A DNA stretch of 64,000 bases from Gulosibacter hominis (GCF_904842695.1 NZ_CAJGWQ010000001.1:372001-436000), one strand, 5' to 3'. Shown: positions 34,873 to 44,155, numbered from the stretch's first letter. Notes: a model not told the origin generated them from the letters alone. Made by a program: numbers and translations.

Positions 34873-37485
34873 TCAGGCTCGGCGGCGGCGACTCACCATC
34901 AACAACCCCATACCCGCCACAACAGTCACGGCCGCAAGCGCGGCGGTGGGCACAACCTCTGCACCCGTGCGCGCCAGTGCTCCCCCAGCGTCCGATGGGG
35001 TGCTTGCGTTATCGGTGCCGCCGGCGTTGTCGGTGCCGTCCGGTTGCGTCGGGTCGACTGGCGCGTCCGTTGGATGTTCCGGTGCTGCTTCGTCGGTCGG
35101 CTGGCCGGTTGGCGAGTCGCTCGGCTGTTCGGTTGGCTCGGCCGGATCCTCGGTTGGGCGCTCGGTCGGATCCTCCGGAGTTGGTTCTTCCGTCGGTTCC
35201 TCGCTCGGTTCCTCCACTGGAGGTTCTGTGTCGCCTGGCTCTTCGGTGGCCGACTTCTTCTCGACCACAAACGTCAGCCGCTGAGTCTCAGCGGTAGCCT
35301 CCCCGCCATCGTGATTCGAGCCGGCGCTGCGGGCGCCCTGCTCGCCGCCACTGGACTGCTTGGCGCGGGCCGTCACATCGATCGTGTAGGTGCCCGGCTT
35401 AGTGAACGCCCACGCGGTGTGCATGTGCGTGCCCGGAGGAAGCGGCACGTCGGAAGCCTTCTCGCTCGAAGCATACATCCGGTCGATAGCGCCCAGGTTC
35501 TCGGTGTACGCGAACCACTTACCGCCCTCAGGGGCGCTCACCGGGGTGAGCGTCATGGTTGCACCCTCGGGGTACTTGACACGGTCCAGAGCCTCGCTCG
35601 AGAAGCCCGGCCACACACGCCCAGGCTGCTGACCCTGCGGCAAAACATACAGCTCGCTGCCCTTCGGGCCGAGCACGTCATAGCTCTCATCGGCCAGCAC
35701 GTTGCCCTCACGCTTGACCTTCGCGAGCTTGGTGACTTCCAGCGTCGTCGAGTTGATGGTTCGGAGTACCGACTCCTTGGCGTGCTGACGCGAATCATCA
35801 CCCAACGCCACCGAGAACTTCCCGTCCACCTCCATGGCGCGCAAATCTACGTGGCCGTTGTTGATCGTCACAGGCGTGTCCAGGATCGCGCCGTCGGAGC
35901 CTTCGTTCCCGTCGTCGCCCGGCGCTGGCTCACCCGGCGCCGGCGCGTTGCTTTCGCCGACGCCGGAGAACTGCGTCTCAACCGTCTTACCGGCGCCGCT
36001 CACCTGGCCGAGGTCGATCACGTCCGTGTTGCCGATCGCAGCGCGCGGTTGCGGCTCCAACGTGAGGCGCAGCGAATAGCCATCGCCTTTGCAGTATTCG
36101 CGGTCCGCCACGATGGCGCGGCGGCCTGGGCCGCTCACGCCTTCAACGGAGCAGGTCGGCTCGTCGTAGCCTTCCTCATAGAAGCCACCCGTGACGTTAT
36201 AGATCAGCGAATCATCCGCAGGCTTGGTGTCGATGGTGATGAGGTCGCTCTTGTCTTGCGGCCGCGCGGTGACGGACACATCGCGCGAACCGACCGTGAC
36301 CTCACCCTCCGAGAACTCGCCGGCCGGCACATCGGGGGTTTCATCCGGGAACTCGCCCGCATCCTGAGTGGATACGGCTTTCTGCCCCGTGGCGGCGCTC
36401 AGCGGCGCGCTAATCCAGCGGGCGGCACCCTTGGCAGGCACGAACACGGCCTGGAAATTCGAGGTCTGCGAGCCGATCATCTCGCTCCACGTCGCAGTGC
36501 CGTTCTTCACCGGAACCTCGGCGAGGTGGTAGCCATCGATGTAGAACACCACCGTGCCCTCAGCCGCTTCAGTACCGGCGTTGAAAGTGAGGTCGGTGAG
36601 GTTCTTGTCGCCGTCGCGTTCGCTTCCTGTGTGTGGGGCGATCGTGAACGTCGACTTGGAAGCAGCGGTGCCTTCCGCCGCGCTACCGTCCACCGCATCG
36701 GCCGCTTCGTTGTACGCGGCGCGCACGTCGCCGAGCTTCTCATCAGTAGGGTTGGTGCCTCCTACCCGCCACACCAGCGTCGTGGGCTTGGAAGAGATGA
36801 AGCTGCCGTCGGTTGTGCGAGCGGTGGCGTCAAACGTGACTTCGTAGCGGCCTGGCTTGGTGAATGTTGTGATGTTGTGGGTGTGCGTTCCGGGGTCCAG
36901 CCAGACGGTGCGGGACACCTTGTCATGCGAAGAGAACAGGCGCGTCACCGGCAGGTTCCCGTACGTCGAGTGGTTGAACATCTCCATCCGGCCGGGGCCG
37001 TTGAAGCCGACCATTTCCAGCGCGAAGTTGCCGTCTTGGAACTGTTCGATGGGCACCGCGGTGTCCGCTCCGAAGCCCGACCAGATGGGGCTGTTGCCCG
37101 GCCCCGGAACTTGCGGCGCCATGTAGAGCAGCTGACCGTCCTCGCCAAGGAAGTCCAGGCGCGGGTCCGAGGTGATGGGGAACGTGTAGTTCTGGCTGCC
37201 GTCGTCGTTGTAGCCGCGGCCCACCCAGTTGGCGGTGGTTTCGAGTGGAACGGTTTTCCCGTTGGCCTGCGAGTTAATCGCGAACGTGCCAGCTTGTTTG
37301 TTCCAGAAAACCTTAGGGGCGTCGATGTGGGCTTTCGTCTCCACACTGCGGTCGTTGTCTGGCCCGGCGTAGGCAGGGGCCGCGCCGAGCGTCAGTGTTG
37401 CGGTGATGCTCAATGCGGTGGCGACAGTGGTTGCCGCGATGGCCGCTGCGGCGAGGGAGGCACGGGTTGCCCGGAGGACGCGCAT
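34873..37485 (-). CDS. Actinobacterial surface-anchored protein with choice-of-anchor/TIGR03769-type repeats, LARTG anchor
   Basis: 870 aa. Signal peptide (ATTVATALSITATLTLGAAPAYA). Two copies of the actinobacterial wall repeat: LDPGTHTHNITTFTKPGRYE near residue 200 and LPPGTHMHTAWAFTKPGTYT near residue 690, each with a GTHxH motif able to bind metal. A Pro/Glu/Thr stalk and LARTG sorting signal with helix and RRRRA end the protein. Such proteins usually sit with zinc/manganese ABC importers; none is here, but Zur-box-like sites lie 46-78 bp upstream. Zinc capture at the wall is my inference. Confidence 0.85.
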   Translation of the reverse strand: MRVLRATRASLAAAAIAATTVATALSITATLTLGAAPAYAGPDNDRSVETKAHIDAPKVFWNKQAGTFAINSQANGKTVPLETTANWVGRGYNDDGSQNYTFPITSDPRLDFLGEDGQLLYMAPQVPGPGNSPIWSGFGADTAVPIEQFQDGNFALEMVGFNGPGRMEMFNHSTYGNLPVTRLFSSHDKVSRTVWLDPGTHTHNITTFTKPGRYEVTFDATARTTDGSFISSKPTTLVWRVGGTNPTDEKLGDVRAAYNEAADAVDGSAAEGTAASKSTFTIAPHTGSERDGDKNLTDLTFNAGTEAAEGTVVFYIDGYHLAEVPVKNGTATWSEMIGSQTSNFQAVFVPAKGAARWISAPLSAATGQKAVSTQDAGEFPDETPDVPAGEFSEGEVTVGSRDVSVTARPQDKSDLITIDTKPADDSLIYNVTGGFYEEGYDEPTCSVEGVSGPGRRAIVADREYCKGDGYSLRLTLEPQPRAAIGNTDVIDLGQVSGAGKTVETQFSGVGESNAPAPGEPAPGDDGNEGSDGAILDTPVTINNGHVDLRAMEVDGKFSVALGDDSRQHAKESVLRTINSTTLEVTKLAKVKREGNVLADESYDVLGPKGSELYVLPQGQQPGRVWPGFSSEALDRVKYPEGATMTLTPVSAPEGGKWFAYTENLGAIDRMYASSEKASDVPLPPGTHMHTAWAFTKPGTYTIDVTARAKQSSGGEQGARSAGSNHDGGEATAETQRLTFVVEKKSATEEPGDTEPPVEEPSEEPTEEPTPEDPTERPTEDPAEPTEQPSDSPTGQPTDEAAPEHPTDAPVDPTQPDGTDNAGGTDNASTPSDAGGALARTGAEVVPTAALAAVTVVAGMGLLMVSRRRRA

Positions 37486-37530
37486 GAACCGCTCCTTAGC
37501 TGGTGAAGACTCTGTTGCGAATGATGCGAT

Positions 37531-37563
37531 TGCTGATGATTTTCGTATTGCTAATCATTCTCA
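37531..37563 (-). promoter_or_regulatory. Two Zur-box-like operators upstream of the surface protein
   Basis: 37549-37563 reads TGAGAATGATTAGCA on the minus strand, 13 of 15 matches to the palindrome TGAAAATGATTTTCA typical of actinobacterial Zur sites. A weaker site (11/15) reads TGCTGATGATTTTCG at 37531-37545 on the plus strand. Both lie in an AT-rich patch just before the gene, fitting zinc-repressed expression. Confidence 0.65.
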
Positions 37564-37728
37564 TTTGCAATCGTTGGTGGGACAACATTAGCGGATGCGT
37601 GGACCCTGCGCCACATGAGCAGCCGCTCATGCGCGGCTGGCATACCCGTCGCCCAGCCCGAGTGCCCGGTTTCGCTACCGACCCGCAATGGCTGCCCGAC
37701 GGCTGGGGCACCCTCGGTCTGCGGGGTG

Positions 37729-37771
37729 CCGGCCAGCAAATAGCAGGTTGCCCACTACCCCAGCGCCTCGC
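37729..37771. repeat. Right copy of 43-bp direct repeat bracketing the surface-protein cassette
   Basis: 40/43 match to 34746-34788. It overlaps the last five codons and stop of the MFS transporter gene, so this copy is the resident one and the other is the duplicate. Confidence 0.88.
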
Positions 37772-39257
37772 CAGCGGCACGCTCGCGCGCATCCACCCGA
37801 TAGTCAAACCACGAAAACACCAGCGCCACCACGCTCAGCGCCACCAGCACCACCATGCCCCACACATAGGCGTGCCGGTACGCATCCTCACCCCCGGCGG
37901 CAGCGTCGACAGGGCCATCTGGCGTCATCCCCGCGGCCGCCAACACCGCATAAAACACCGATGTTGCCACCGCGATGCCCATCGCGTTACCAAGCCGCTG
38001 CCCCACCTGCATGAACGAACCGCCCACACCGGCCGCAGCCGGCGGCACATGTTTCATAGTGCGCATCTGGTTCGCCGACATCACCAAGCCCGGCCCAACA
38101 CCGCCCACCGCGAGCATCGCGGTAAACAGCCACGGCGTGTACGCCACCGGAGCGAACGCCCCGACCAACAACATCCCCAGCAACATCGCCACATAGATCA
38201 GCACGCCATAGAACACCATCCGCGCCGCCCAGGTAAACGTGTAGCGGCCAGCCCAGGCCGCAACCACTGCCGAAATCAACGCGTACGGAATCGAAAACGC
38301 ACCCACGTTCACGGCCGCAAAGCCCAGCCCCTGCTGCGCATACAGCGTCATCAGCAAAAACATCGGCGGCATCACCGCAAACCACAGCGTCGAAATGATC
38401 ACACCATTGCGATACGACGCCCACCGAAACAGCCCAAAGTCAATTACCGGATTGCGGCCAAGCGCCAAATATCGGCGCTCCCACCACACAAAACCGGCGC
38501 CAACGACTGCCGCCGCCAGCAACAACCACCAGCGCTGCGGTGAATCAGCATCGGTACCGGTGGTCAACACGAACGGCAACATCACCAGCAGCACCGTCGC
38601 CGCCATCAGTAGCACCCCGACCAGGTCGAGATCGCGGCTGGCTGCACCCTTCGGATGCGCCTGCCGGCCCGGCAGCAACCACACCGCAAACGGCAAAATA
38701 ATCAGCGCGATCGGCACGTTCATCCCAAACGTCCAACGCCAGCCGAGCTCCTCACCCAGCATGCCAATGAACAGCCCACCGATAGTGGGGCCAAATGCGG
38801 TACCGAGCCCAATCGAGGCACCAAAAATACCGAACGCCTTACCGCGCTCGCGCCCCTGAAAAAGGTTCTGGATCAGGCCGATCACCTGCGGCATGAGCAT
38901 CCCGGCTGCAACACCCTGCACGAGGCGCGCCACCACCAGCGCGGTCGCATCCCACGCCAAAGCACACAGCAGGCTCGCGACCGTGAACGTCCCCAGCCCG
39001 ATCACAAACATCGCCTTGCGATTCCACAGGTCACCGAGCCGGCCCGAAGGCACCAGCAAAATACCGAACGCGAGCACATATCCGGCCACAATCAGCTGCG
39101 CCTGCGAGCTAGTCGCCCCGAGGGTGTGCTCAATCGGGGTCAGTGTGACGTTGACCTTCACCAGGTCGAGAATGATCGCGATAGCTACCGCGACGCACAC
39201 CGCAAACGCGGGCCAATTATTCGCGGCGGCAGGGGTATCAGTAGGTTTGGGATGCAC
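37755..39257 (-). CDS. MFS drug exporter, DHA2 (14-helix, EmrB/QacA) type
   Basis: 500 aa with about 14 hydrophobic helices. Proton-driven efflux family: motif A-like GRLGDLWNRKAMF after helix 2, RLVQGVAAGMLMPQVIGLIQ (motif B), and GIFGASIGLGTAFGPTIGG (antiporter motif C). Substrate unknown. GTG start with TAGGCT ending six nt before it, so a leaderless message. Its 3' end is duplicated 3 kb away at the far side of the surface-protein cassette. Confidence 0.92.
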   Translation of the reverse strand: MHPKPTDTPAAANNWPAFAVCVAVAIAIILDLVKVNVTLTPIEHTLGATSSQAQLIVAGYVLAFGILLVPSGRLGDLWNRKAMFVIGLGTFTVASLLCALAWDATALVVARLVQGVAAGMLMPQVIGLIQNLFQGRERGKAFGIFGASIGLGTAFGPTIGGLFIGMLGEELGWRWTFGMNVPIALIILPFAVWLLPGRQAHPKGAASRDLDLVGVLLMAATVLLVMLPFVLTTGTDADSPQRWWLLLAAAVVGAGFVWWERRYLALGRNPVIDFGLFRWASYRNGVIISTLWFAVMPPMFLLMTLYAQQGLGFAAVNVGAFSIPYALISAVVAAWAGRYTFTWAARMVFYGVLIYVAMLLGMLLVGAFAPVAYTPWLFTAMLAVGGVGPGLVMSANQMRTMKHVPPAAAGVGGSFMQVGQRLGNAMGIAVATSVFYAVLAAAGMTPDGPVDAAAGGEDAYRHAYVWGMVVLVALSVVALVFSWFDYRVDARERAAGEALG

Positions 39258-39345
39258 TGCGCCAGCCTACTCCCTCGCGCAGTAGTGGGGCGCCGGCGTT
39301 TGTTTCAGTGTTACCGGCCCACCGACCTACACCTCACGCCCGACG

Positions 39346-39807
39346 CTAAACCTCGCGCGCGACGCGGCCGCAGCGATCAGCAACCCACTCGAGCGCGAGC
39401 TCATAGCCGAGCGTGCCAGCGCCGGCAATCACCGCATCCGCAACCCCCGACACAAACGAGTGGTGCCGAAATTCCTCGCGCCGATGAATGTTTGAAATAT
39501 GCACCTCGACCGTGGGCAGTTCAGCAAATTCGAGCGCATCCCGAATCGCCACCGAAGTGTGCGTATAGGCCGCCGGATTAATCACAATCGCAGCCATCGA
39601 CTCGCGCGCCTGCTGAATCGCCTCAACTAGCTCGCCCTCGTGGTTCGACTGCGCAAACGTCAGTTGCAGCCCCAGCAGCTCGGCGCGGCGACGGCAACGG
39701 GCTTCAACATCCGCCAGCGTTTCGGCGCCATAGATCTCGGGCTGCCGTTTACCGAGCGTATTGAGATTTGGTCCGTTCAGCACCAGCACACGCGCGTTGT
39801 CAGTCAT
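39346..39807 (-). CDS. aroQ: 3-dehydroquinate dehydratase, type II
   Basis: 153 aa dodecameric enzyme of the shikimate pathway. [18 protein letters not shown] holds the catalytic Tyr and lid Arg; [30 protein letters not shown] and [18 protein letters not shown] are the conserved substrate loops. TAGCAT ends six nt before the ATG (leaderless). It lies apart from aroA at 25.8 kb. Confidence 0.96.
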   Translation of the reverse strand: MTDNARVLVLNGPNLNTLGKRQPEIYGAETLADVEARCRRRAELLGLQLTFAQSNHEGELVEAIQQARESMAAIVINPAAYTHTSVAIRDALEFAELPTVEVHISNIHRREEFRHHSFVSGVADAVIAGAGTLGYELALEWVADRCGRVAREV

Positions 39808-39899
39808 GCTTCGATGCTAGTCGCCGCTGCCCCGGTGTTGCGGTAACCGGGGCAGCGGCGACTGAATTATGAATGCTGGCGCTTATGGATGCTGGCTGG

Positions 39900-42212
39900 C
39901 TACTTACCGTCGCCCACCGCGGCGGCAAGCTCACGTACCTTTTCTTGTTTCGCCTGGTAGTAAGCCTCAATCGATGCCGGGGTGTCACCCATCGAAGCCG
40001 GCGGGTTGTCGCCATCCTTCGCACGCCACGCGTTCACGAGCGCTTCCTCGGCTGCATACTGCGCACCGGATGCTTCCTTGAGCAGTTTTTCTTCATCCGG
40101 ATACATCGGCTTACCAACCTCGGCAACCGGCTCGGTTTTGCGCAGATAGTCGGTGTAGGCCTTCGACTTTTTCGCAGCCTCGCGGAACGGCTCCACAGAT
40201 TCGCTACACACCTGCGCAAAATCATCCGCGAAGCACTGCTTTTCAAACAGATCCGCGAGCGTGCTGTAGTAGTCGGTGTACATCGAGTCGATCACATCCG
40301 CGTACTTGGTGCGGGTGTCCTTGTGGTAGAGGTCGCGGCAGCCCTCAGGCGCGGTGCACTTCCACTCAACCTTGCCGTCATCCGACACGATCGTGCCACC
40401 GTTTTCTACCGTGATGGTCTTCGGCAGATCCTTATCGCCGATATCGCGCAGCTTCTGGTTGGCGTCGAGGTAGGGGCCGAGGTTGCCACACAGCGACTCC
40501 ATCGAGCTGAGCAAATTGTCGCTCTCGTCGAGGAACTCGGTGGCCTTCGCGCGCTCCTTGCCGCTGAGATCAGCCGACTTCTTTTCGGCCTTCTTATACG
40601 CCTCGGATGCACGCGCACCCTCGTCCTTCGGCAGCTCGGGGGCCTTGGTGTCAGCGAGCTTCTGGCGCGCATCCTTCGAGGCCTGCACATCAGCGCACAT
40701 GGATTCAAACTGCTTCTTCTGGTCGGCGCTCATGACAAAAATCGAATCGCGCTTGCCGCCGGCCACCTTCGCAAAATCTTCTGGGCCGGATGCAGCCGCC
40801 AGCGCATCCTCGCCCCACGACTGCTCGTAGGCTTTGACCTTTTCGTTGAACGCCTGTGCGAGTTCATCGCCACGCTGCTGGTTTTGCAGGTGCAGGTAAA
40901 GCGGCACGAGCACCGCCGCAGCGATGGCGAGCACCGCGATAATCGCGATCGTGACGATCAGCCCCGTGCGGCGCTTCTTCTTGCCGCCGGCCGCTGCCGT
41001 TGCGGCGTCAGCCTGATGCGATTTTGATTTGCGGCGACGGCGCTTTTTGTCGCCCGGTTCGCTGTGGTGCGGTTCTTGTTCGTCACCAGAATGCATCGGC
41101 ACCGGCCCGGCGTTCTGGAACGGCGCCGGGGCGCCGCCCGCGAGATACGGAGCCTGCTGGTAGTCACTCTGCTGGCCGTATTGCTGGTTGTAGGGCTGCT
41201 GCTCTTGAGGTGCCTCGCCGTAGGGCTGCTGTGTGAACGCGGCCTGGGTGAACTCGGGCCCGTCTTGGTTTTCGGGCTGCGAGCTGTAGGGCTGGCTGTA
41301 CTGGTCTGTGCCGCCGTAAGTTTGGGCACCGTATGACTGCGCGCCATAAGTTTGGTTGCCGTCCGGGTGGATGCCGTCTGCTTGGGCGTCATTCGGGTGA
41401 GGACCTACCACCTGTTCGCTACCGAACTCATCACGCTGGAAGACCTCGGTGGGCTGGTCATTGGCGGATTTGTCTGCATTCTGCTGCTCGGATGCTGATG
41501 CAAACGCGTCGCTTTGGAACGCCTGCGTGTCATAGGCACGGGTAGCGTTTTCGTCGGATTCGCTGCCGAATTTCACGACCGGATCCGCTGCCGCCTCGGG
41601 CTCGTCGGGAGTGTTGTGCTGCTCGTGTGTTTCCGGCTGAGCTGCTGCATCCTGCTGCTGCGCCTGTGCTGGAACGTCGCCGAACTGGAAGTTCGGTTCT
41701 GGCTGGTCGCTTTGCTCGGCCTGCTGGCCTTCCTCAGGCTGAAGTGGCTGCTCGCCTTGCTGCTGCTCTGGCTGCTCAGGATGCACGACTTCTTGGTCCC
41801 GCAGCTCTGGTTGTTCGGGCTGCTGGCTTTCCTCTGCGAGCTCTTGCTGGTTTTCCTGCTCCGGCTGGTGACCTTCCTCAGGCAGCTCTTGTTGCTCGAG
41901 CTGGTCTTGCTGCTCCGGCTGGTGGGACGGCTCAACCGAGGCGTTTTTTTCGCCCGCAGCTGCCGCATCCTCGCGACCTGCCGCCGCAAAGCCGGCACCA
42001 AAAGCACCCAGATCAGGTAGCGACGGCATCTGGCCAGATGCTGCGTCGTTGCCATTCGCAGCGAAATCGGGCCCCGGGTTGCCAGCGGGCGAGCCAGTCG
42101 CAGCCTGGTCATCCTGCCACTGAACCGCACCCCAGGTCGAGCCGAGCTGCTCGGGTTGCTGCGGGTCATCGGGGCGACCACCGCCGCCATTAAAGCCATC
42201 GTTCGCACTCAT
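39900..42212 (-). CDS. Single-pass membrane protein with a long Gln/Glu/Pro-rich cytoplasmic region
   Basis: 770 aa. Residues ~1-390 are low complexity, rich in Gln, Glu and Pro, with two QPYNQQYGQQ-like Tyr/Gln segments. A basic patch (KKRRRRKSK, KKKRRTG) precedes one membrane helix (LIVTIAIIAVLAIAAAVLVPLYL, about 440). The outer C-terminal ~310 residues are helical, Lys/Glu-rich and contain several Cys. No enzyme motif. The ATG at 42212 has TACTCT seven nt upstream (leaderless). The disordered tail plus TM plus outer sensor layout resembles envelope-stress or cell-division scaffolds, but no function is assigned. Confidence 0.75.
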   Translation of the reverse strand: MSANDGFNGGGGRPDDPQQPEQLGSTWGAVQWQDDQAATGSPAGNPGPDFAANGNDAASGQMPSLPDLGAFGAGFAAAGREDAAAAGEKNASVEPSHQPEQQDQLEQQELPEEGHQPEQENQQELAEESQQPEQPELRDQEVVHPEQPEQQQGEQPLQPEEGQQAEQSDQPEPNFQFGDVPAQAQQQDAAAQPETHEQHNTPDEPEAAADPVVKFGSESDENATRAYDTQAFQSDAFASASEQQNADKSANDQPTEVFQRDEFGSEQVVGPHPNDAQADGIHPDGNQTYGAQSYGAQTYGGTDQYSQPYSSQPENQDGPEFTQAAFTQQPYGEAPQEQQPYNQQYGQQSDYQQAPYLAGGAPAPFQNAGPVPMHSGDEQEPHHSEPGDKKRRRRKSKSHQADAATAAAGGKKKRRTGLIVTIAIIAVLAIAAAVLVPLYLHLQNQQRGDELAQAFNEKVKAYEQSWGEDALAAASGPEDFAKVAGGKRDSIFVMSADQKKQFESMCADVQASKDARQKLADTKAPELPKDEGARASEAYKKAEKKSADLSGKERAKATEFLDESDNLLSSMESLCGNLGPYLDANQKLRDIGDKDLPKTITVENGGTIVSDDGKVEWKCTAPEGCRDLYHKDTRTKYADVIDSMYTDYYSTLADLFEKQCFADDFAQVCSESVEPFREAAKKSKAYTDYLRKTEPVAEVGKPMYPDEEKLLKEASGAQYAAEEALVNAWRAKDGDNPPASMGDTPASIEAYYQAKQEKVRELAAAVGDGK

Positions 42213-42312
42213 GCTCTCAAGAGTAGTAGTTGTGCCGCTCTCGGCCATGTTCAGCGCAAAATCTCACTCGCCAAGATGACCCGCTGCACGCATCCAGGTT
42301 GACCATGATCTG

Positions 42313-42341
42313 TCGACACCGCACGCAAATCGCGCTACAAT
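42313..42341 (+). promoter_or_regulatory. Promoter of ssrA
   Basis: -35 TCGACA (42313-42318), 17-nt spacer, -10 TACAAT (42336-42341). Transcription would begin near 42348, leaving a ~55-nt leader to be trimmed from the tmRNA precursor. Confidence 0.8.
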
Positions 42342-42402
42342 TGGGCAGTTCAGAGCAATCTGAACCACAACTCAATAGCGTTGATGCTGTCAGCGCAGCC
42401 GC

Positions 42403-42770
42403 GGGGATGATCGGTTTCGACATTGCTTGCGAAACTGCGTGAAGCGGGTCGAGGACGCGGGGTTATCTCGTTAACGCCCCTCGCAACCAATAAGTGCCAA
42501 TAACAAGCGCACTGACTTCGCCCTCGCTGCCTAGAGCGCGAGCCCGAGTCCGTCAGCCTAGACTTTGCGTTCGGTCTAGTTCCTGGCGTCGTTGAGAACG
42601 CTTGCCGCGAAGCTGCGTCGCAGGGTTTCGTGGGACTTTAACTGTGACTGGGTTTGTCAGCCAGGCCGTTCGTCGCTAGGGCTGGAACCGAGTAACACGT
42701 CAGGCGAACTGCACCCGGAGAAGCCGCAGGCTCACAGCGATGGACGGGGGTTCAATTCCCCCCATCTCCA
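42403..42770 (+). ncRNA. ssrA: tmRNA (transfer-messenger RNA)
   Basis: Rescues stalled ribosomes with SmpB. The 5' end GGGGATGATCGGTTTCGAC pairs with the 3' CATCTCC to form the acceptor stem; the T-arm is GGGGG-TTCAATT-CCCCC. The tag frame at 42496-42534 reads ANNKRTDFALAA then stop, the typical actinobacterial tag. CCA is not encoded (ACGA follows). Mature length about 368 nt plus CCA. smpB lies 1.9 kb downstream on the other strand. Confidence 0.96.
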
Positions 42771-42774
42771 CGAA

Positions 42775-42838
42775 CGGCCCCCTGGGTTGCCGACTTCCGC
42801 TTGTTTATGCGGTTTTCGGTTTCCCAGGGGGCCGCTTT
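42775..42838 (+). terminator. Terminator of ssrA
   Basis: 12-bp stem CGGCCCCCTGGG / CCCAGGGGGCCG with an inner loop, followed by a short T-run. Confidence 0.85.
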
Positions 42839-42960
42839 ATGTATCAACCAATGTATTACTTTTTCCCGGTGTTTTTAGCTGCCCGGCAGGCGTCGCATCC
42901 CAATCTGAGAACTGGCACGCGCCACTCACTCATGCCTCCAGTGTCGTGGAACGCACCATC

Positions 42961-43110
42961 TCACCCCACCTCCACACCAAGTGACCCTGTCCCTCACCCC
43001 ACCTCCACACCAAGTGACCCTGTTATCGGCGAAGTCATCGGGAAATGACCCTGTTACCGGCAAATGACCCTGCAGTAGGAGGGTCATTTCGCAGTTAGAG
43101 GGTCATTTGC
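42961..43110. repeat. Direct and inverted repeat cluster downstream of ssrA
   Basis: Two identical 30-bp units (42961-42990 and 42994-43023, period 33) end in AAGTGACCCTGT. They are followed by two shorter AAATGACCCTG copies (43043, 43062) and two inverted AGGGTCATTT copies (43080, 43099). Multiple terminal repeats of this sort occur at ends of IS21-like elements, but no transposase is present. The 581-bp gap 42771-43351 has no gene; the part beyond 43110 shows nothing notable. Confidence 0.8.
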
Positions 43111-43351
43111 CGAAAGGTGTGCAACCAGCGGCCGCGTTTTGACAAGGCTCGGGCCACTGTCTACACGGCCGCGGCACCCGGCCGCTGTTCCGCATCCCCG
43201 TGCGCCAGCCGCACGCATCCAAGCAGCAAACTCCCCCGCACAAACGACGCGAATTCGCCCGAAAAATCCAGTGTCGGCACGGGAAAATATAGGTGGCGGC
43301 TGAACACCACAAATGCGACCGCCACCATCCAAAGGAAGAAGGGCAGATCAC

Positions 43352-44155
43352 ATGTCACGCACCTACGTCATCACCGGTTCGGCCTCGGGCATTGGCGCCG
43401 CAACCGCACAGATCCTCCGCGACCGCGGCAACAAGGTCATCGGAGTCGACCTCCAGAACGCTGATATCAACGCTGACCTTTCAACCGTCAAGGGTCGTCA
43501 CGATGCCGCTGCACAAGCCACCGAACTCGCCGGCGGCACTATCGACGCTGTCATCGCTTGCGCCGGCATCTCGGCACCGATCCCCAAGACCGTATCGGTC
43601 AACTACTTCGGGGTCGTCGAATTCGTCGAGGCACTGCTGCCCGCGCTCAAGACCTCGGCCGCACCGCGCGTCGCCGTCGTCTCGTCGATGGCCTCGCTGC
43701 AGCAGAACGACCCCGACATGGTCGAAGCGATGCTCGCCGGCGACGAAGCCAAGGCTCTCGAAATCGCCGCAAGCCACGTCACCGACGACCCGATGACCGG
43801 TTACGTGTCGTACCCGTCATCGAAGCGTGCGCTCTCTCGCTGGGTGCGTCGAGTGTCGATCAGCGACGAGTGGGCCGGCGCCGGTATCCCCGTCAACGCG
43901 GTCGCACCCGGCACCGTGCTCACCCCGATGACCGAGCAGCTGCTGTCAACCCCCGAGCAGACCGCCTTCGTTGACAGCCAGGTACCCATGCCGCTCAACT
44001 ACCACCAGCCGCCTGAGTCGGTTGCCAACGCCCTCATCTGGATGACCAGCGTCGAAAACACCCACATGGCTGGCCAGGTCGTCTACGTCGACGGGGGTGC
44101 TGAAGCGACGCTGCGTGGCGAAGATGTCTGGGCCTGGAACGACGCCAACCTCTAA
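43352..44155 (+). CDS. Short-chain dehydrogenase similar to 3-alpha-hydroxysteroid dehydrogenase/carbonyl reductase
   Basis: 267 aa Rossmann oxidoreductase. NAD(P) motif TGSASGIGAATAQILR near the N-terminus, DLSTVKGR, CAGISAP, NYFGVVEFVEALLPAL, then the catalytic Ser region VVSSMASL and YVSYPSSKRAL (Tyr-x3-Lys), and VDGG near the end. The layout closely follows bacterial HsdA-like enzymes. The ATG at 43352 has AAGGAAG upstream. Codons are strongly C-ending, suggesting high expression. Physiological substrate unknown; it separates ssrA from smpB. Confidence 0.88.
   Translation: MSRTYVITGSASGIGAATAQILRDRGNKVIGVDLQNADINADLSTVKGRHDAAAQATELAGGTIDAVIACAGISAPIPKTVSVNYFGVVEFVEALLPALKTSAAPRVAVVSSMASLQQNDPDMVEAMLAGDEAKALEIAASHVTDDPMTGYVSYPSSKRALSRWVRRVSISDEWAGAGIPVNAVAPGTVLTPMTEQLLSTPEQTAFVDSQVPMPLNYHQPPESVANALIWMTSVENTHMAGQVVYVDGGAEATLRGEDVWAWNDANL

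Noticed and set aside
35044-37506. 820-codon plus-strand frame opposite the anchored surface protein
   Set aside because: The minus frame has signal peptide, wall repeats and sorting signal; the plus frame has none and is Arg-rich.
42961-43023. CRISPR repeats
   Set aside because: The two 30-bp units are only 3 bp apart, leaving no spacer.
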